DNA of 64,000 bases from Candidatus Woesearchaeota archaeon (GTDB lineage Archaea; Nanobdellota; Nanobdellia; Woesearchaeales; JACJVV01), in the NCBI GenBank assembly GCA_020637495.1, contig JACJVV010000001.1, positions 1 through 64,000 on the forward strand, given 5' to 3'. The position numbers and the translations under genes were made by a program. Below are positions 8,774-18,596 of the stretch, piece after piece; the first letter of the stretch is position 1; every line of letters begins with the position of its first letter. The notes beneath the pieces were generated by a model that had not been told where the DNA came from, searched no databases, and saw nothing but the letters and a program-made list of their open reading frames with translations.

Positions 8774-11260
8774 ATGGCACATATCGACACTATATTCAAC
8801 ATAAAAAGATTATATGCTAACTTATTTCTTGCTAAGCCATTCCTTACTGCCAAAGGCATCTATGAACCTGATCTTCTCCTTGGAATGATAAAAGACAATG
8901 GAAGTGTGCCATTCAGATCAGAGCATACTGAGGATAACCTAGGTCTGATAGACATCTTGGAAAATGCATTTATGGATGCAAAAGAGCAAGATGAACGTGA
9001 TGAGAATGAAGATATCGGAAGAAGCAAAGTCATGAGGATGAGAAAGTATAAGATGCAAAATGAATTCCTTATGCAGGAGCTTTCAAAAACAGGTGAAGAA
9101 AATCCTATGCATGGAAAGATCCCGGTCTTTGTGAGTGGATTATGCATAACTGATGAGATGCTCATGCAAAAAGAAGGCATCGACCCATATTCAAACAAGC
9201 ATCTGTTCAGCAATCTACTCCTTGATTTCCTACCATCACTTTTCCCTCAAAAATTCTTGGAAATATTCAGATTCATATATATCCAACCAACACCATATGT
9301 GCAAGTGCCAATCCTAGATCAAGTAAATGGATTCGGAATTGAAGAGATGCTCAGGTCAAGGATAGAGAGAGAGATCAATCCATTGATGAATATTGGTTTT
9401 GGTGATCTTGTAAAGTTTGACTACATCTCACCAAAGAAAGGAAATTCTTACTTCCGTGCTTCAATGTTCGAGAATAAAGGAATGGAAATCGAGATAGCAA
9501 AAAACCATGACAATTATGCTCCTGAAGCCACACGTGATGGACGGTTGGATTGGACATGGTTTCTTGATAGGCATAAACTCAATGTCTACTTGAACAAGCA
9601 AATCATGGCAATTAAATTCGCAGGTATAAGAGATATGATGTTCCCACATATAATTGACAAATTATTGGATTATGAGATTGACGCAATACCAATATACATG
9701 GAGAACACTTCTGCAAGTGCAGATATAATGCTAGAGAGCCAGAAATATGTCGACATACCTTTTGACTTGCAATTTATCGGTGGAAAGCATGGAATACTTG
9801 CCAATGCTCCAGATAGACTACCAAGGGAAGGAATATGCCATCCTACTGCATTCGGAAGACTGCTTGGATTCATGGAAGATATCTATAAGAAGTGGAGTGG
9901 CGGGAGCAGCATAAATGCAGAAAGAAAGAGCCCAGTACAAAAGCCAAGTGCAATAACTTATGATAGTTCTGGAAAATACCCTTGGCTTCTTCTCGAGAGA
10001 GGAACAGAGCATTCAACTCCTAATCTCCATGACATCGCTGCAGAATATCTTGACCAGGAACAGATAACACTTGTCGAGAATCTTGCAAGGATACATCGCG
10101 TAGGATTCACAAGAGTAGAACCAAGGATCGTAACATTACACAATGTCAATTTTGATGTCTACAAAGGTTTCAGGAGAGATGACAAGGATAATTATAGCTG
10201 GTTCAATGAGTCAAGAGACAAAAGATGGATTACCCCAGACAAGATACCTGGGTTTAAAGAGATGGTATCAAGATGTGCTGATAGGAGAAAAAAAGGAGAT
10301 TTCAGAGGCTCTGAGCTTGCGCTTCCTGTAGGACCTCAATACAGTCCAGAATTTGCAGAAGACCTTAATGTAGGCGAGGCAAATCTTGGGTGCATCATTG
10401 CAAATGCCGTCGGAGCAATAAGGAAGAAGGAAGCATTCAGAATAATAAAGGAACAATTAGGACATGAAAGTGAGGAAGTCGTACAAGAATTCTTCAGGAC
10501 ACATAATGCAAACACATTAGAGAGCATATACTCTAAGAGAGGAATAGCTGTACATGACCTTTTTTCAAGACCTATGGAAGGATTGGTGCATTATGATACA
10601 CTTGAATTAGCAGGCATCGAACCTGTAAGTTCTGATAACTACTGTGAGACCCCTTTCAGGAACCAGATGAGTATAATAACCAGGGATGGGAAGATAGATT
10701 TCATAGCTTCAATACACCCTGATGCATATCTATTCATGGAGCGAGGAGAGAACGAATATGACCTGATCCTGATTGACAGGAAAGTCAATAGGGTAACACC
10801 ATATCCTGAACATAAATACCAGCTGCAGACATTATTCTATGGATGGAGCATTGCAGACATTGTCGAGAGAGAATTGGGAGCTGAGGTAGTGAACATTTAT
10901 ACAGTGCTTGACAAGAATGCATTCTATCGTGGGTTTGGCGATCAGGAAGTTGTGTCTTATCCACATACCACTTATAGGAAACCAAAATATTCACCAATCA
11001 CATTATGGACACCTGATGATCCCATGAGGGATGCAATACCCAACGTTGCAGCTTCAATACAACAGAGGAAGCAGGACATAATCTCTGATCCCGGTGTCAT
11101 CCCTGAAATGAAAGCAATGAATGAAGAATGCGGATTATGCAGCAAATGCTTTGATGAAGCAAAGATACTCTGCAATTACATGAAAAGAAAAGTTGAAGAA
11201 AAAGAAGAGGTGAGACAGCATTGGTCTCAACTCAGTTCCGTATCAACAACGATGCAATAA
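8774..11260 (+). CDS. large Cas4/RecB-like PD-(D/E)XK nuclease with Fe-S cluster motif
   Basis: An 828-residue protein. A frame-extending TTG exists at 8735, but it lies before the TATA box, so the ATG at 8774 (MAHIDTIFNI) was chosen. The C-terminal part has the RecB/Cas4-type nuclease motifs: a His in GIAVHDLF, Asp in GKIDFIAS (about D642), DRK (D668, K670) and QTLFYGW (Q685, Y689). It ends with four cysteines, ECGLCSKC then ILC (C786, C789, C792, C800), the pattern expected for a 4Fe-4S cluster. The first 600 residues match nothing I recognise. It probably cuts or trims DNA together with the divergently encoded polymerase/exonuclease. The 3' end overlaps the convergent membrane gene by 29 bases. 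Confidence 0.78.
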   Translation: MAHIDTIFNIKRLYANLFLAKPFLTAKGIYEPDLLLGMIKDNGSVPFRSEHTEDNLGLIDILENAFMDAKEQDERDENEDIGRSKVMRMRKYKMQNEFLMQELSKTGEENPMHGKIPVFVSGLCITDEMLMQKEGIDPYSNKHLFSNLLLDFLPSLFPQKFLEIFRFIYIQPTPYVQVPILDQVNGFGIEEMLRSRIEREINPLMNIGFGDLVKFDYISPKKGNSYFRASMFENKGMEIEIAKNHDNYAPEATRDGRLDWTWFLDRHKLNVYLNKQIMAIKFAGIRDMMFPHIIDKLLDYEIDAIPIYMENTSASADIMLESQKYVDIPFDLQFIGGKHGILANAPDRLPREGICHPTAFGRLLGFMEDIYKKWSGGSSINAERKSPVQKPSAITYDSSGKYPWLLLERGTEHSTPNLHDIAAEYLDQEQITLVENLARIHRVGFTRVEPRIVTLHNVNFDVYKGFRRDDKDNYSWFNESRDKRWITPDKIPGFKEMVSRCADRRKKGDFRGSELALPVGPQYSPEFAEDLNVGEANLGCIIANAVGAIRKKEAFRIIKEQLGHESEEVVQEFFRTHNANTLESIYSKRGIAVHDLFSRPMEGLVHYDTLELAGIEPVSSDNYCETPFRNQMSIITRDGKIDFIASIHPDAYLFMERGENEYDLILIDRKVNRVTPYPEHKYQLQTLFYGWSIADIVERELGAEVVNIYTVLDKNAFYRGFGDQEVVSYPHTTYRKPKYSPITLWTPDDPMRDAIPNVAASIQQRKQDIISDPGVIPEMKAMNEECGLCSKCFDEAKILCNYMKRKVEEKEEVRQHWSQLSSVSTTMQ

Positions 11261-11645
11261 CGCCTATACCTAACATGATATAGGTCATCTTCTCAGGTAT
11301 CCTGAAACCCAACATAGTCGATGCAATCATCAACAGTATGACTGCTCCTGTAATCTTGAGTACCCTCATATTCGCATAGCTCTCAAGCCTTGAACCAAGA
11401 GCTGCTGCTGAAACTATCAATATTGTAGCAATCAGACAAGCCACAAATGTTGTCGATATCCTTTCGTGCAATGTACCTTGCTGTGATGATGCCATCAAAA
11501 GGCTTGCAGGACCAGATATATAGGATACTGCAAGCAGAGGTGCAATCGACATCTTCAGCATGCCTGATGCTGCAAGTATGATTATATTACCATCTAATGC
11601 TGGAAGCGAGAGCATCGCAGCAAGCTTATGTGATTTTTTTAACAT
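11232..11645 (-). CDS. small integral membrane protein
   Basis: A 137-residue protein with about four hydrophobic helices (roughly residues 18-45, 66-84, 93-112 and 118-134) and short basic loops. The start MLKKSHK follows the usual positive-inside pattern, and AAGGTA lies a few bases before the ATG as a weak ribosome binding site. No catalytic motif is seen and the family was not recognised. It is convergent with the nuclease gene and overlaps its last 29 bases, so the two transcripts run into each other. Confidence 0.6.
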   Translation of the reverse strand: MLKKSHKLAAMLSLPALDGNIIILAASGMLKMSIAPLLAVSYISGPASLLMASSQQGTLHERISTTFVACLIATILIVSAAALGSRLESYANMRVLKITGAVILLMIASTMLGFRIPEKMTYIMLGIGVIASLLIRN

Positions 11646-12079
11646 GTTCTTTACCTTCTTGCGTTTTTTTCGGAAAGAAAAAGAAAAAATACTTCTGATA
11701 ACGTTCCAATATCCCTTGTTTCGCTCAGCCAGAATAGATTTTCAGTCCACGAGAACATAAGCTTATCAAAGGCACAACTAATAAAACCAGAATCCAAACT
11801 TAAATGAACTTATTTGTGCCATAATCCAAGTGAATATACACGAGTTAATAAAGATTTCTAAAAGATAAAGTTTAAAAGCTCATATTGATTCCTGATATAT
11901 ATGATATACGGCATTCACAGAAATGGTGATTGTATTCCTTGTTAGTCGTAGGTCTAAGTATTACAAAAAAGGGTGTTCTTTAGCAAAAATCCATCCCGGA
12001 AGGGGCTGATTATTGCATTTCGGATTTATCAGAGATAATTTTGTTGCTTTTTTATGATATGAAATAATGGTGAAGACTA
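11646..12079. other. intergenic region without recognised gene
   Basis: A 434-base gap, the longest non-coding stretch outside the broken surface gene. It should hold the promoters of the membrane gene at 11645 (minus) and the kinase gene at 12080 (plus). The kinase has a GGTGA ribosome binding site just before its ATG. A 7-base inverted repeat, GGCACAA at 11771-11777 with TTGTGCC at 11814-11820, spans a 36-base loop. No tRNA cloverleaf or convincing small gene was found; an undetected small RNA cannot be excluded. Confidence 0.4.
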
Positions 12080-12970
12080 ATGAATGAAAAAATACTAGTG
12101 TATGATCATGGTTTGAGAGATATCGAAAGCTCTCTTGAGAATATAATGCTTGAGAGGGATAGGAGATCACATTTTCAGAAAGCAAGAAGAATAGTCGTAA
12201 AAGCAGGAAGCAATGTTGTTACAACTGATTCCGGATTAAACATCAATGTAATGAACAATATCGCCCGAGAGCTATCTGAGCTTGCACATGGGAAGTATAC
12301 AGATGAAGGCATGCATGTAGAGGTAGCATACATCACTAGCGGAGCAGAAAAAGCAGCAAAACAGGCCTACAGAATGAAAGATATACCTGAATCATTAGCT
12401 ATAAGAAGGCATCTATGTGGCAGAGGACATCTATTGTTGATGGAAAAGTATGAGGAACTCTTCAAAAATTGGGGGCAGGACATAGGTATGGCATGGCCAA
12501 CATGGGACCATATAAATCAAGAGCTTAAGGAGACTCTTGAAGTTGGTTGGAGAGCTGAGATGAACAATACTATATATGTAATAAACTATAATGATCCGTT
12601 AGATGATAGGGAACTTAGAAGAGAAAGCAAGGGAGGAGGAAATGATGACCTATCAGCAAGAATCGCTCAGCTTGTTGAAGCTGATCTCCTCATACTTCTT
12701 ACAGACACGGATGGGTTGTATGATAGTAATCCAAAAGTAGACAGAGATGCAAGATTGATATCAAGAGTTGAAAGCATTGATCCAGAACTACTTACTATGG
12801 CAGGCAACGGTAACTCAGCCAATGAATCAAAAGGAGGTATGCGATTCAAGATCCACACCACTGATTATTTCAAAGGAGATATAGTAATTGCTAACGGTAA
12901 GTATGATCGGGTAATCCAGAATATCATGGAAGCACAACAGATAGGCACTTATATCCCTGCAAGAAGGTAA
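12080..12970 (+). CDS. glutamate 5-kinase-like amino acid kinase
   Basis: A 296-residue amino-acid-kinase-family protein. The ProB-type motifs are present: VVKAGSNVV near the N-terminus (phosphate loop), ITSGAE, INYNDPLDD, the long match GGGNDDLSARIAQLVEADLL followed by ILLTDTDGLYDSNP, and SKGGMRFKI. Glutamate 5-kinase phosphorylates glutamate in proline synthesis. This copy has no C-terminal PUA domain and an N-terminal extension of about 35 residues, and no proA or proC lies in the window. The true substrate could therefore be another acidic amino acid. The start is supported by GGTGA about 9 bases upstream. Confidence 0.78.
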   Translation: MNEKILVYDHGLRDIESSLENIMLERDRRSHFQKARRIVVKAGSNVVTTDSGLNINVMNNIARELSELAHGKYTDEGMHVEVAYITSGAEKAAKQAYRMKDIPESLAIRRHLCGRGHLLLMEKYEELFKNWGQDIGMAWPTWDHINQELKETLEVGWRAEMNNTIYVINYNDPLDDRELRRESKGGGNDDLSARIAQLVEADLLILLTDTDGLYDSNPKVDRDARLISRVESIDPELLTMAGNGNSANESKGGMRFKIHTTDYFKGDIVIANGKYDRVIQNIMEAQQIGTYIPARR

Positions 12971-12984
12971 TCCTTTTATATTTC

Positions 12985-12993
12985 TTTTTTTTT
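12985..12993 (+). terminator. poly-T terminator after kinase gene
   Basis: A run of nine T residues starts 14 bases after the stop codon of the kinase gene. Archaeal transcription stops at such U-tracts. The run lies inside the short gap to the next gene, whose own TATA-like TTTTATATT is at about 12973-12981. Confidence 0.35.
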
Positions 12994-13002
12994 GAGCTGT
13001 TC

Positions 13003-13716
13003 ATGCGAGGGAATAAAATTAAAAACAGACGATTCTGGGAGATTGATGCATTTAGAGGCATTGCTATAATCCTTATGATCATCTATCATCTTTTATTTGA
13101 TCTGCATTATTTCTTAGGATTAGGATTTGATGTAAGCACAGGCATATGGAGAGCTTTGCAAGTTGCAGTTGCAGGATTATTCCTTCTTCTCGTCGGGATA
13201 TCCCTAACATTGAGCAGACGGAAGCATTTTCCAGAATTCTTCAAGAGAGGAATTATGATATTCAGCTGGGGCATTGCAATAAGCATAGTTACATACATAT
13301 TCATTCCAGATGCATGGATCTTCTTCGGAATATTGCATATGATAGGAATCAGCATAATGATAGGTTATCTGTTCTTAAGATACAAATGGCTTGATCTAAT
13401 TATTGGATTAGCAGTCATAACCGCTGGAATTTTGCTATCAAATTATAGCTTTGATTTTCCATGGTTAATATGGCTAGGATTGAAACCTGAAGTATATTAT
13501 ACTGTTGATATGTTCTCATTGATGCCATGGTTTGGAGTAGTGTTAATAGGTATATTTTTAGGGAAAATCATGTATTCAAAAGGAGAAAGAAGATTTAATT
13601 TTCCAGAAGTCAAGAGCACATATGGATTAAGCTGGATAGGAAGGCATTCACTGATGATTTATCTCATTCATCAGCCCATTTTGATGGGTGTAATATTCCT
13701 TATGGGCATGTTGTGA
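13003..13716 (+). CDS. DUF1624-type membrane protein (acyltransferase-like)
   Basis: A 237-residue polytopic membrane protein with about seven helices. The N-terminus has the family signature RFWEIDAFRGIAIILMIIYH (residues 8-27), shared by DUF1624 and heparan-glucosaminide N-acetyltransferase-like proteins, where the Asp-x-x-Arg and His residues sit near the active site. The C-terminal helix contains GRHSLMIYLIHQPIL, also typical. A role in acylating a surface sugar is possible; no substrate is visible. TTTTATATT about 25-30 bases upstream looks like its TATA box. The Bat-like operon begins 54 bases downstream. Confidence 0.8.
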   Translation: MRGNKIKNRRFWEIDAFRGIAIILMIIYHLLFDLHYFLGLGFDVSTGIWRALQVAVAGLFLLLVGISLTLSRRKHFPEFFKRGIMIFSWGIAISIVTYIFIPDAWIFFGILHMIGISIMIGYLFLRYKWLDLIIGLAVITAGILLSNYSFDFPWLIWLGLKPEVYYTVDMFSLMPWFGVVLIGIFLGKIMYSKGERRFNFPEVKSTYGLSWIGRHSLMIYLIHQPILMGVIFLMGML

Positions 13717-13770
13717 TTTATATTGAAGCCTTAGTAAATCATTTAAATAGCAACACATGGTATTTAGCTT

Positions 13771-15618
13771 ATGCTGGGTTTAGAAAATTTTTTCCTTGAT
13801 GTAGGCGGATTATGGGCTTTGCTAGCCTTGATTCCATTCATTCTGCTATACATAATTAAACCTAAGCCTAAGAAATTAATAATTCCATCATTGATGTTCT
13901 TCATAAAAGATAAAGATAAAGCAAACCTTAATTCGTTCCTTCAGAAATTCTTCAATGATTTCCTGTTCTTCCTACAGTTGCTCATCATAATATTACTAGC
14001 CTTCACATTAGCAAAACCATATTGGGTTGTTCCAAGCATAAGCTATTCTGATAATCTTGTCATTGTAATGGATGCATCTGCATCAATGGGCGCAATAGAG
14101 GATGGAAAGACAAGATTCGATAGAGCAAAAGACATTGCATATGACAGGTTAGATGGCAAGAATACATTGATACTTGCAACTGACAGGAGCCAGTTGATCA
14201 TAGAGAATGCGAATGCAGGCAAGACAAAAGATGCAATTGAGACATTACAGCCGAGAGAAACAAGCTCTGCAAATTTCTATGATAGTATAGTCCTTGCTGA
14301 GAATTTTGCCACGACTGATAATTCAGCAGTCCTTGTTATAAGCGACTTTGCAAATGACAGACAAGAACAAGAGTACTTCAGAGCAAAACTGTACCTTGAA
14401 TCAAAAGGGATTGACGTATTCTTTGAGGATGTTTCTCTTAACAAGGCAGAGAATGTGGGTATAATTGATCTTGAAGTAAGCGAAGATGAAGTCACTGCAT
14501 GGGTCAAGAATTTCAAATCAACACCAGAAACATTCAATATGAAATATGGAGACAAGAAACAAACAATAAGCCTTGAAGCAAATGATGTCACAAGCTTCTC
14601 TGTGACAACACAATTAGGAAAATCAACGATTGAGCTTGATATCAATGATGATTTCAAGGCTGACAACAAAGCATACATCTCAACCCCTGAGATAGGCAGT
14701 CTCAATATAGTGATGATAACTAATGAAGATGAGAAATATCTGGAGACTGCACTAGAACTTCTTGGCAAAGTTAACCTTAACATACAAAGGCCCCCTATAG
14801 TGAACATAGGTAATCCCGACATAGTCATAATCGGAAAGATAAACAAGAATGTCCTCATCCCAGGAGACATGAATAAAGTCAAAGAATTATGTAAAGAGCA
14901 TGGAGTCCCTGTCATAATATTGGGACAAGAGAACATACTTGGGTTAGGACTTGGAGATATGTTCCCGCTTGAACTGATAAAGAACGAGCCTAGTTCAACG
15001 AATTATTTTGTCGTATCAAGCCAACCTGACAGTTATCTCACTCCAGGAGAGATGCAATTCGGAGCAGCAAAAAAGATATATCCTGCAAAAGTAAGCGACA
15101 ATGTCCTCGTCTTTGCTGAGACGACACAGAATGATTATCCTGTAATTACCTTATCACCATATGGAAGAGGCAAAGTACTATATTATGGAATATTCGATGA
15201 GTATTCAGATTTCAAAGCAGACATTTATTATCCTATCTTCTGGAAAAGGGCAATCGATACACTCATAGGTGGAAAGACACTAGGAGAATTAAACAAACAA
15301 ACAGGATACCTGCAGACAGTAAGCAAAGAACAGGTTGTCAAGACCCCAAGAGAAGACAGGACTGGACAAGCAATAACATTGGATTATGCAGGATTCTATG
15401 AATTCTCTGGTTTCACCGTAGCTGCAAACATAATTGCTGAAGACGAGCAGAATCTCAATAGAGGAGAGATTAGCCAAGAGATATCTGAACTCAATCTTGA
15501 AGCAAAAAAGATAGCTGATGAGACAAAGGACAGGGATTTGACATATATCTTTGCTGTCCTTATAGCAGCCTTATTGATATTTGAGCTTGCATACCTAAAG
15601 TTCAGAGGTGACGTCTGA
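13771..15618 (+). CDS. BatA-like vWA domain membrane protein
   Basis: A 615-residue protein and first gene of a Bat-like cluster. The N-terminus has the aerotolerance-regulator type hydrophobic region: helix about residues 12-27, a KPKPKKLIIPSLMFF linker and a second helix about 65-80. A von Willebrand A domain follows, with the metal-site motif MDASASMGA (about residues 95-103). A long extracytoplasmic region comes next and a final helix near 585-605 closes the protein. Bat proteins work with MoxR ATPases in envelope assembly or stress tolerance in bacteria; the archaeal role is unknown. Its stop TGA overlaps the ATG of the next gene by one base. Confidence 0.8.
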   Translation: MLGLENFFLDVGGLWALLALIPFILLYIIKPKPKKLIIPSLMFFIKDKDKANLNSFLQKFFNDFLFFLQLLIIILLAFTLAKPYWVVPSISYSDNLVIVMDASASMGAIEDGKTRFDRAKDIAYDRLDGKNTLILATDRSQLIIENANAGKTKDAIETLQPRETSSANFYDSIVLAENFATTDNSAVLVISDFANDRQEQEYFRAKLYLESKGIDVFFEDVSLNKAENVGIIDLEVSEDEVTAWVKNFKSTPETFNMKYGDKKQTISLEANDVTSFSVTTQLGKSTIELDINDDFKADNKAYISTPEIGSLNIVMITNEDEKYLETALELLGKVNLNIQRPPIVNIGNPDIVIIGKINKNVLIPGDMNKVKELCKEHGVPVIILGQENILGLGLGDMFPLELIKNEPSSTNYFVVSSQPDSYLTPGEMQFGAAKKIYPAKVSDNVLVFAETTQNDYPVITLSPYGRGKVLYYGIFDEYSDFKADIYYPIFWKRAIDTLIGGKTLGELNKQTGYLQTVSKEQVVKTPREDRTGQAITLDYAGFYEFSGFTVAANIIAEDEQNLNRGEISQEISELNLEAKKIADETKDRDLTYIFAVLIAALLIFELAYLKFRGDV

Positions 15619-18071
15619 TGTTTGTATATCCAATCTATCTCTGGATGATAATCCCTTTGTTCTTCGTATTATCATTCTTACTCATGAGAGATTTTATCCG
15701 GATAGATCATGATCTCAAAGAGAACAAGAGCTTCATGAGAAGAAGGAAAACACTCAAAACATTCATGTTCATATCGCGATTTGTCATATTCAGCCTAGTG
15801 CTAGTATTATTCGCAAAGCCATTCATCGAGCTCCAGACAACAGAAAGCGGAAGCCCTAAAGTCACGATACTTGTTGATAACAGCTCGTCCATGGATGTAT
15901 ATGATATGAGTTTTGTCGATGGTCTAGTTGAAGATATCAAGAAGGAGATCCCTGTAAAAGTAAGGATGCTTACAAGCGATCCATCACGATCAAACCTTGG
16001 AGATGATATAATATCATATCTTGAACAGGATACAAATATACTTGTGATCAGCGATCTTCAGGTCACAGATGGAATAACCCTTGATGATGCACTGCTGCAT
16101 AGCAGTTTCCTCAACGCCACAATATCAGGCATAAACCTTGAAAGCAACAAGAAAGATGTTTCTGTATGGATAGAAGCTGATGACAAGGCAACGAGAGACC
16201 AAGAGATGGTTTTCACCGTACATATAAACAAGCTAAACATTGCAGAATACAATCTTGTCGTCAATATAGATGGAAACCCTGTATTCAATGCAAGAGATAC
16301 GAGAAGCATCATACAATTCACCCATACATTCAATGTAGGGGACCATATTATAGAAGCAAAGTTGATAGGTGAAGATGATGTATCAGAGAATAATGTCTTC
16401 TATAAGACAGTTACAGTAGTTCCGCAGCCAAAAGTCCTCTATGTTACGAGGACAAACTCAAGATTGCCTGATGTCTTGAGCCAATACTATGATATAACCA
16501 GGATGAGTTCAATCCCTGGCTCATTGGAACCATATTATGCAATAGTCATAGAAGACATGAGTGCCAGCCAGATAACAAGAATAGATGATCTCTCTGATTA
16601 TGTATCTGAAGGAAATGGATTATTTGTAATAGGCGGCATGAACTCTTATGATAGAGGGGGATACAAAAGGTCAGGAATCGAGACGATACTTCCTGTAGCA
16701 GTGGGCAAAGGTGACAAGAAACAAGGAGACTCCAACATTGTCTTATTGATAGATATGTCAGGATCCACACAAAGCTATTGGAAGAAGAATGATGATGGAG
16801 AGCTTGTAGAAGTGGTCAACAATCAGCCATTGGATGTGATAAAAGCACTCGCAGTGGATGTAATAGAGACGCTCAACAGAGGTAATAGGGTAGGTGTTGT
16901 AGCTTTTGCAATACCGGATCCGAATGATAGGTTACAGGGAACTTTCAAAGCAGTCAAGATCAGTGACATAGACATCCTAGGAAACATCAAGCAAGATGCA
17001 ATTGACAAAATCTCCAGGATCGATGCAAAAGGCCAGAGCCTATTTGATGTTGGTTTTGCAGGAGCATACTCACTGATCAGGCATGAGTCTGGAGCAAGGA
17101 ACGTAATCATAATCACAGACGGAGGAAAAAATGTATACTCTGATGTCAAAGAAGGTGGATTGAGGACTGTCCAGCTCATGGCCCAAGAAGGCATAAAGAC
17201 CTATACTGTCGGCGTAGGAAGGAATCCTGACAGCGTAGATGAAGATTATCTCAAGACACTAGCATTGGCAGGGGGCGGTTTATATTTCCCTGCAGGACAG
17301 GAGAACAAATTGAAGATACTTTTTGGGACACCTGAGGAAAAAGAACAAGGTGATGAGATGGATCTTTTCATACTCAACCCGGTACATTTCATAACAAAAG
17401 ATCTGGATCTTGACGCTAAAGTATATGGATTCAATCAAGTTGTGCCTAAAAGCCTATCAAGGACTATAATAACAACTGATAGCGGAGAACCTGCATTAGT
17501 AGAATGGAGATATGGCATAGGGAAGGTATTATCATTGACCGTCTTCTCTGGAAATGCAGGACTAGGGCAGCTTCTCAATGGAGAAAATTCAAGATTGCTC
17601 ACTAGAAGCATAAATTACCTGATAGGCGATCCTGAAAGGAAATTAGCATACAGCATAAACATACCTGACACATACATAAACGACATCGTTGATGTAGAAG
17701 TAATATCCCAAGATTACCCTATAGCAGATATAGAATTAGTCAAGATTAGGGATAATCAGTATGTAGGAAAGACAAAACCTGGAGAATTAGGGATAAATAC
17801 TCTTCTTGACAAACCATATGCAGTAAATTATGAGAAAGAATACCAAAAGATAGGTATGAATCCTGAAGCTGGGAAGGTTGTTGAAGTAACAGGCGGAAAG
17901 ATGTTCAATCAAGAGGATATTGACCAATTGATAGAACACATCAAGTCTGTATCAAAAAGAACAAGGATAACAAAGACATACATTACATGGCCACTGTTGA
18001 TATTGATATTGATAATCTATATATTTGAGATTGCAGTCAGAAAGATAGTGGAAAACAGGAGGAAGGTTTAA
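15618..18071 (+). CDS. membrane protein with two vWA domains
   Basis: An 817-residue protein with N-terminal helices (about residues 4-22 and 48-68), a first vWA domain with VDNSSSMDV (about residues 86-94), a middle region resembling a glutamine-amidotransferase-like fold (LFVIGGMNSYDRGGY), a second vWA domain with LIDMSGSTQ, and a C-terminal helix about 792-808 followed by a basic tail. Both vWA domains keep the DxSxS metal-site motif. Its start overlaps the previous stop (TGATG), so the two vWA proteins are translationally coupled and probably form one complex at the membrane. Confidence 0.8.
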   Translation: MFVYPIYLWMIIPLFFVLSFLLMRDFIRIDHDLKENKSFMRRRKTLKTFMFISRFVIFSLVLVLFAKPFIELQTTESGSPKVTILVDNSSSMDVYDMSFVDGLVEDIKKEIPVKVRMLTSDPSRSNLGDDIISYLEQDTNILVISDLQVTDGITLDDALLHSSFLNATISGINLESNKKDVSVWIEADDKATRDQEMVFTVHINKLNIAEYNLVVNIDGNPVFNARDTRSIIQFTHTFNVGDHIIEAKLIGEDDVSENNVFYKTVTVVPQPKVLYVTRTNSRLPDVLSQYYDITRMSSIPGSLEPYYAIVIEDMSASQITRIDDLSDYVSEGNGLFVIGGMNSYDRGGYKRSGIETILPVAVGKGDKKQGDSNIVLLIDMSGSTQSYWKKNDDGELVEVVNNQPLDVIKALAVDVIETLNRGNRVGVVAFAIPDPNDRLQGTFKAVKISDIDILGNIKQDAIDKISRIDAKGQSLFDVGFAGAYSLIRHESGARNVIIITDGGKNVYSDVKEGGLRTVQLMAQEGIKTYTVGVGRNPDSVDEDYLKTLALAGGGLYFPAGQENKLKILFGTPEEKEQGDEMDLFILNPVHFITKDLDLDAKVYGFNQVVPKSLSRTIITTDSGEPALVEWRYGIGKVLSLTVFSGNAGLGQLLNGENSRLLTRSINYLIGDPERKLAYSINIPDTYINDIVDVEVISQDYPIADIELVKIRDNQYVGKTKPGELGINTLLDKPYAVNYEKEYQKIGMNPEAGKVVEVTGGKMFNQEDIDQLIEHIKSVSKRTRITKTYITWPLLILILIIYIFEIAVRKIVENRRKV

Positions 18072-18072
18072 G

Positions 18073-18555
18073 ATGGCAAAAAGGTATCTCGGAAGGAATA
18101 TCAACATGTTCCTTATAGTCATGATCATAATATCAATAGGGAGCTTAGTAGCATTGTCTACGTACTACAACAAAAGATATGAAGTAATAAGCAATGATTA
18201 TAGCAGCCTCCAGGAAAGCCTCAATGGCAACATTACGGAACTTGTCGCCACTAAGAACGAATTGGTGAATCTTCGCGGACAATTCAATCAGACAACATCA
18301 GATGTAGAGAAGTATGATTCACTCTACTCAGAGAAGGTTAGAGAACTTGACTCAGCCTCATCAGAGCTTGCAATAACAAAAGACCGGCTTGATGATACTA
18401 AAAGTGAATTATTGAGCACCACTAATAAATTACGTGAGCAAGAGACTAAGAATTCAGAGATACAGACACAGCTGACTGCATGCAACCAGGAACTCTCAGA
18501 CGCTGATGATGACCTTGATCAATGTTATGATGATCTATCTGCATGTGGATGCTAA
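18073..18555 (+). CDS. single-pass coiled-coil protein
   Basis: A 160-residue protein with one N-terminal membrane helix (about residues 12-32) followed by a heptad-rich coiled coil of some 110 residues (for example ELDSASSELAITKDRLDD). It ends in a short cysteine- and aspartate-rich tail, CNQELSDADDDLDQCYDD then CGC. It lies two bases after the preceding vWA gene, so it belongs to the same operon. The tail could bind metal or form disulfides outside the cell. No family was recognised. Confidence 0.7.
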   Translation: MAKRYLGRNINMFLIVMIIISIGSLVALSTYYNKRYEVISNDYSSLQESLNGNITELVATKNELVNLRGQFNQTTSDVEKYDSLYSEKVRELDSASSELAITKDRLDDTKSELLSTTNKLREQETKNSEIQTQLTACNQELSDADDDLDQCYDDLSACGC

Positions 18556-18596
18556 GATAACGTAAGTAGATAATCGAATATAGAACAAACGACAAA

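Noticed and set aside
11771..11820. Inverted repeat GGCACAA/TTGTGCC as part of a tRNA or structured RNA
   Set aside because: Only seven paired bases around a 36-base A/T-rich loop; no D- or T-arm sequences and no anticodon stem.
11961..12185. 74-codon minus-strand frame in the gap before the ProB-like gene
   Set aside because: It overlaps the start of the kinase gene, has no promoter, and its sequence shows no domain pattern.
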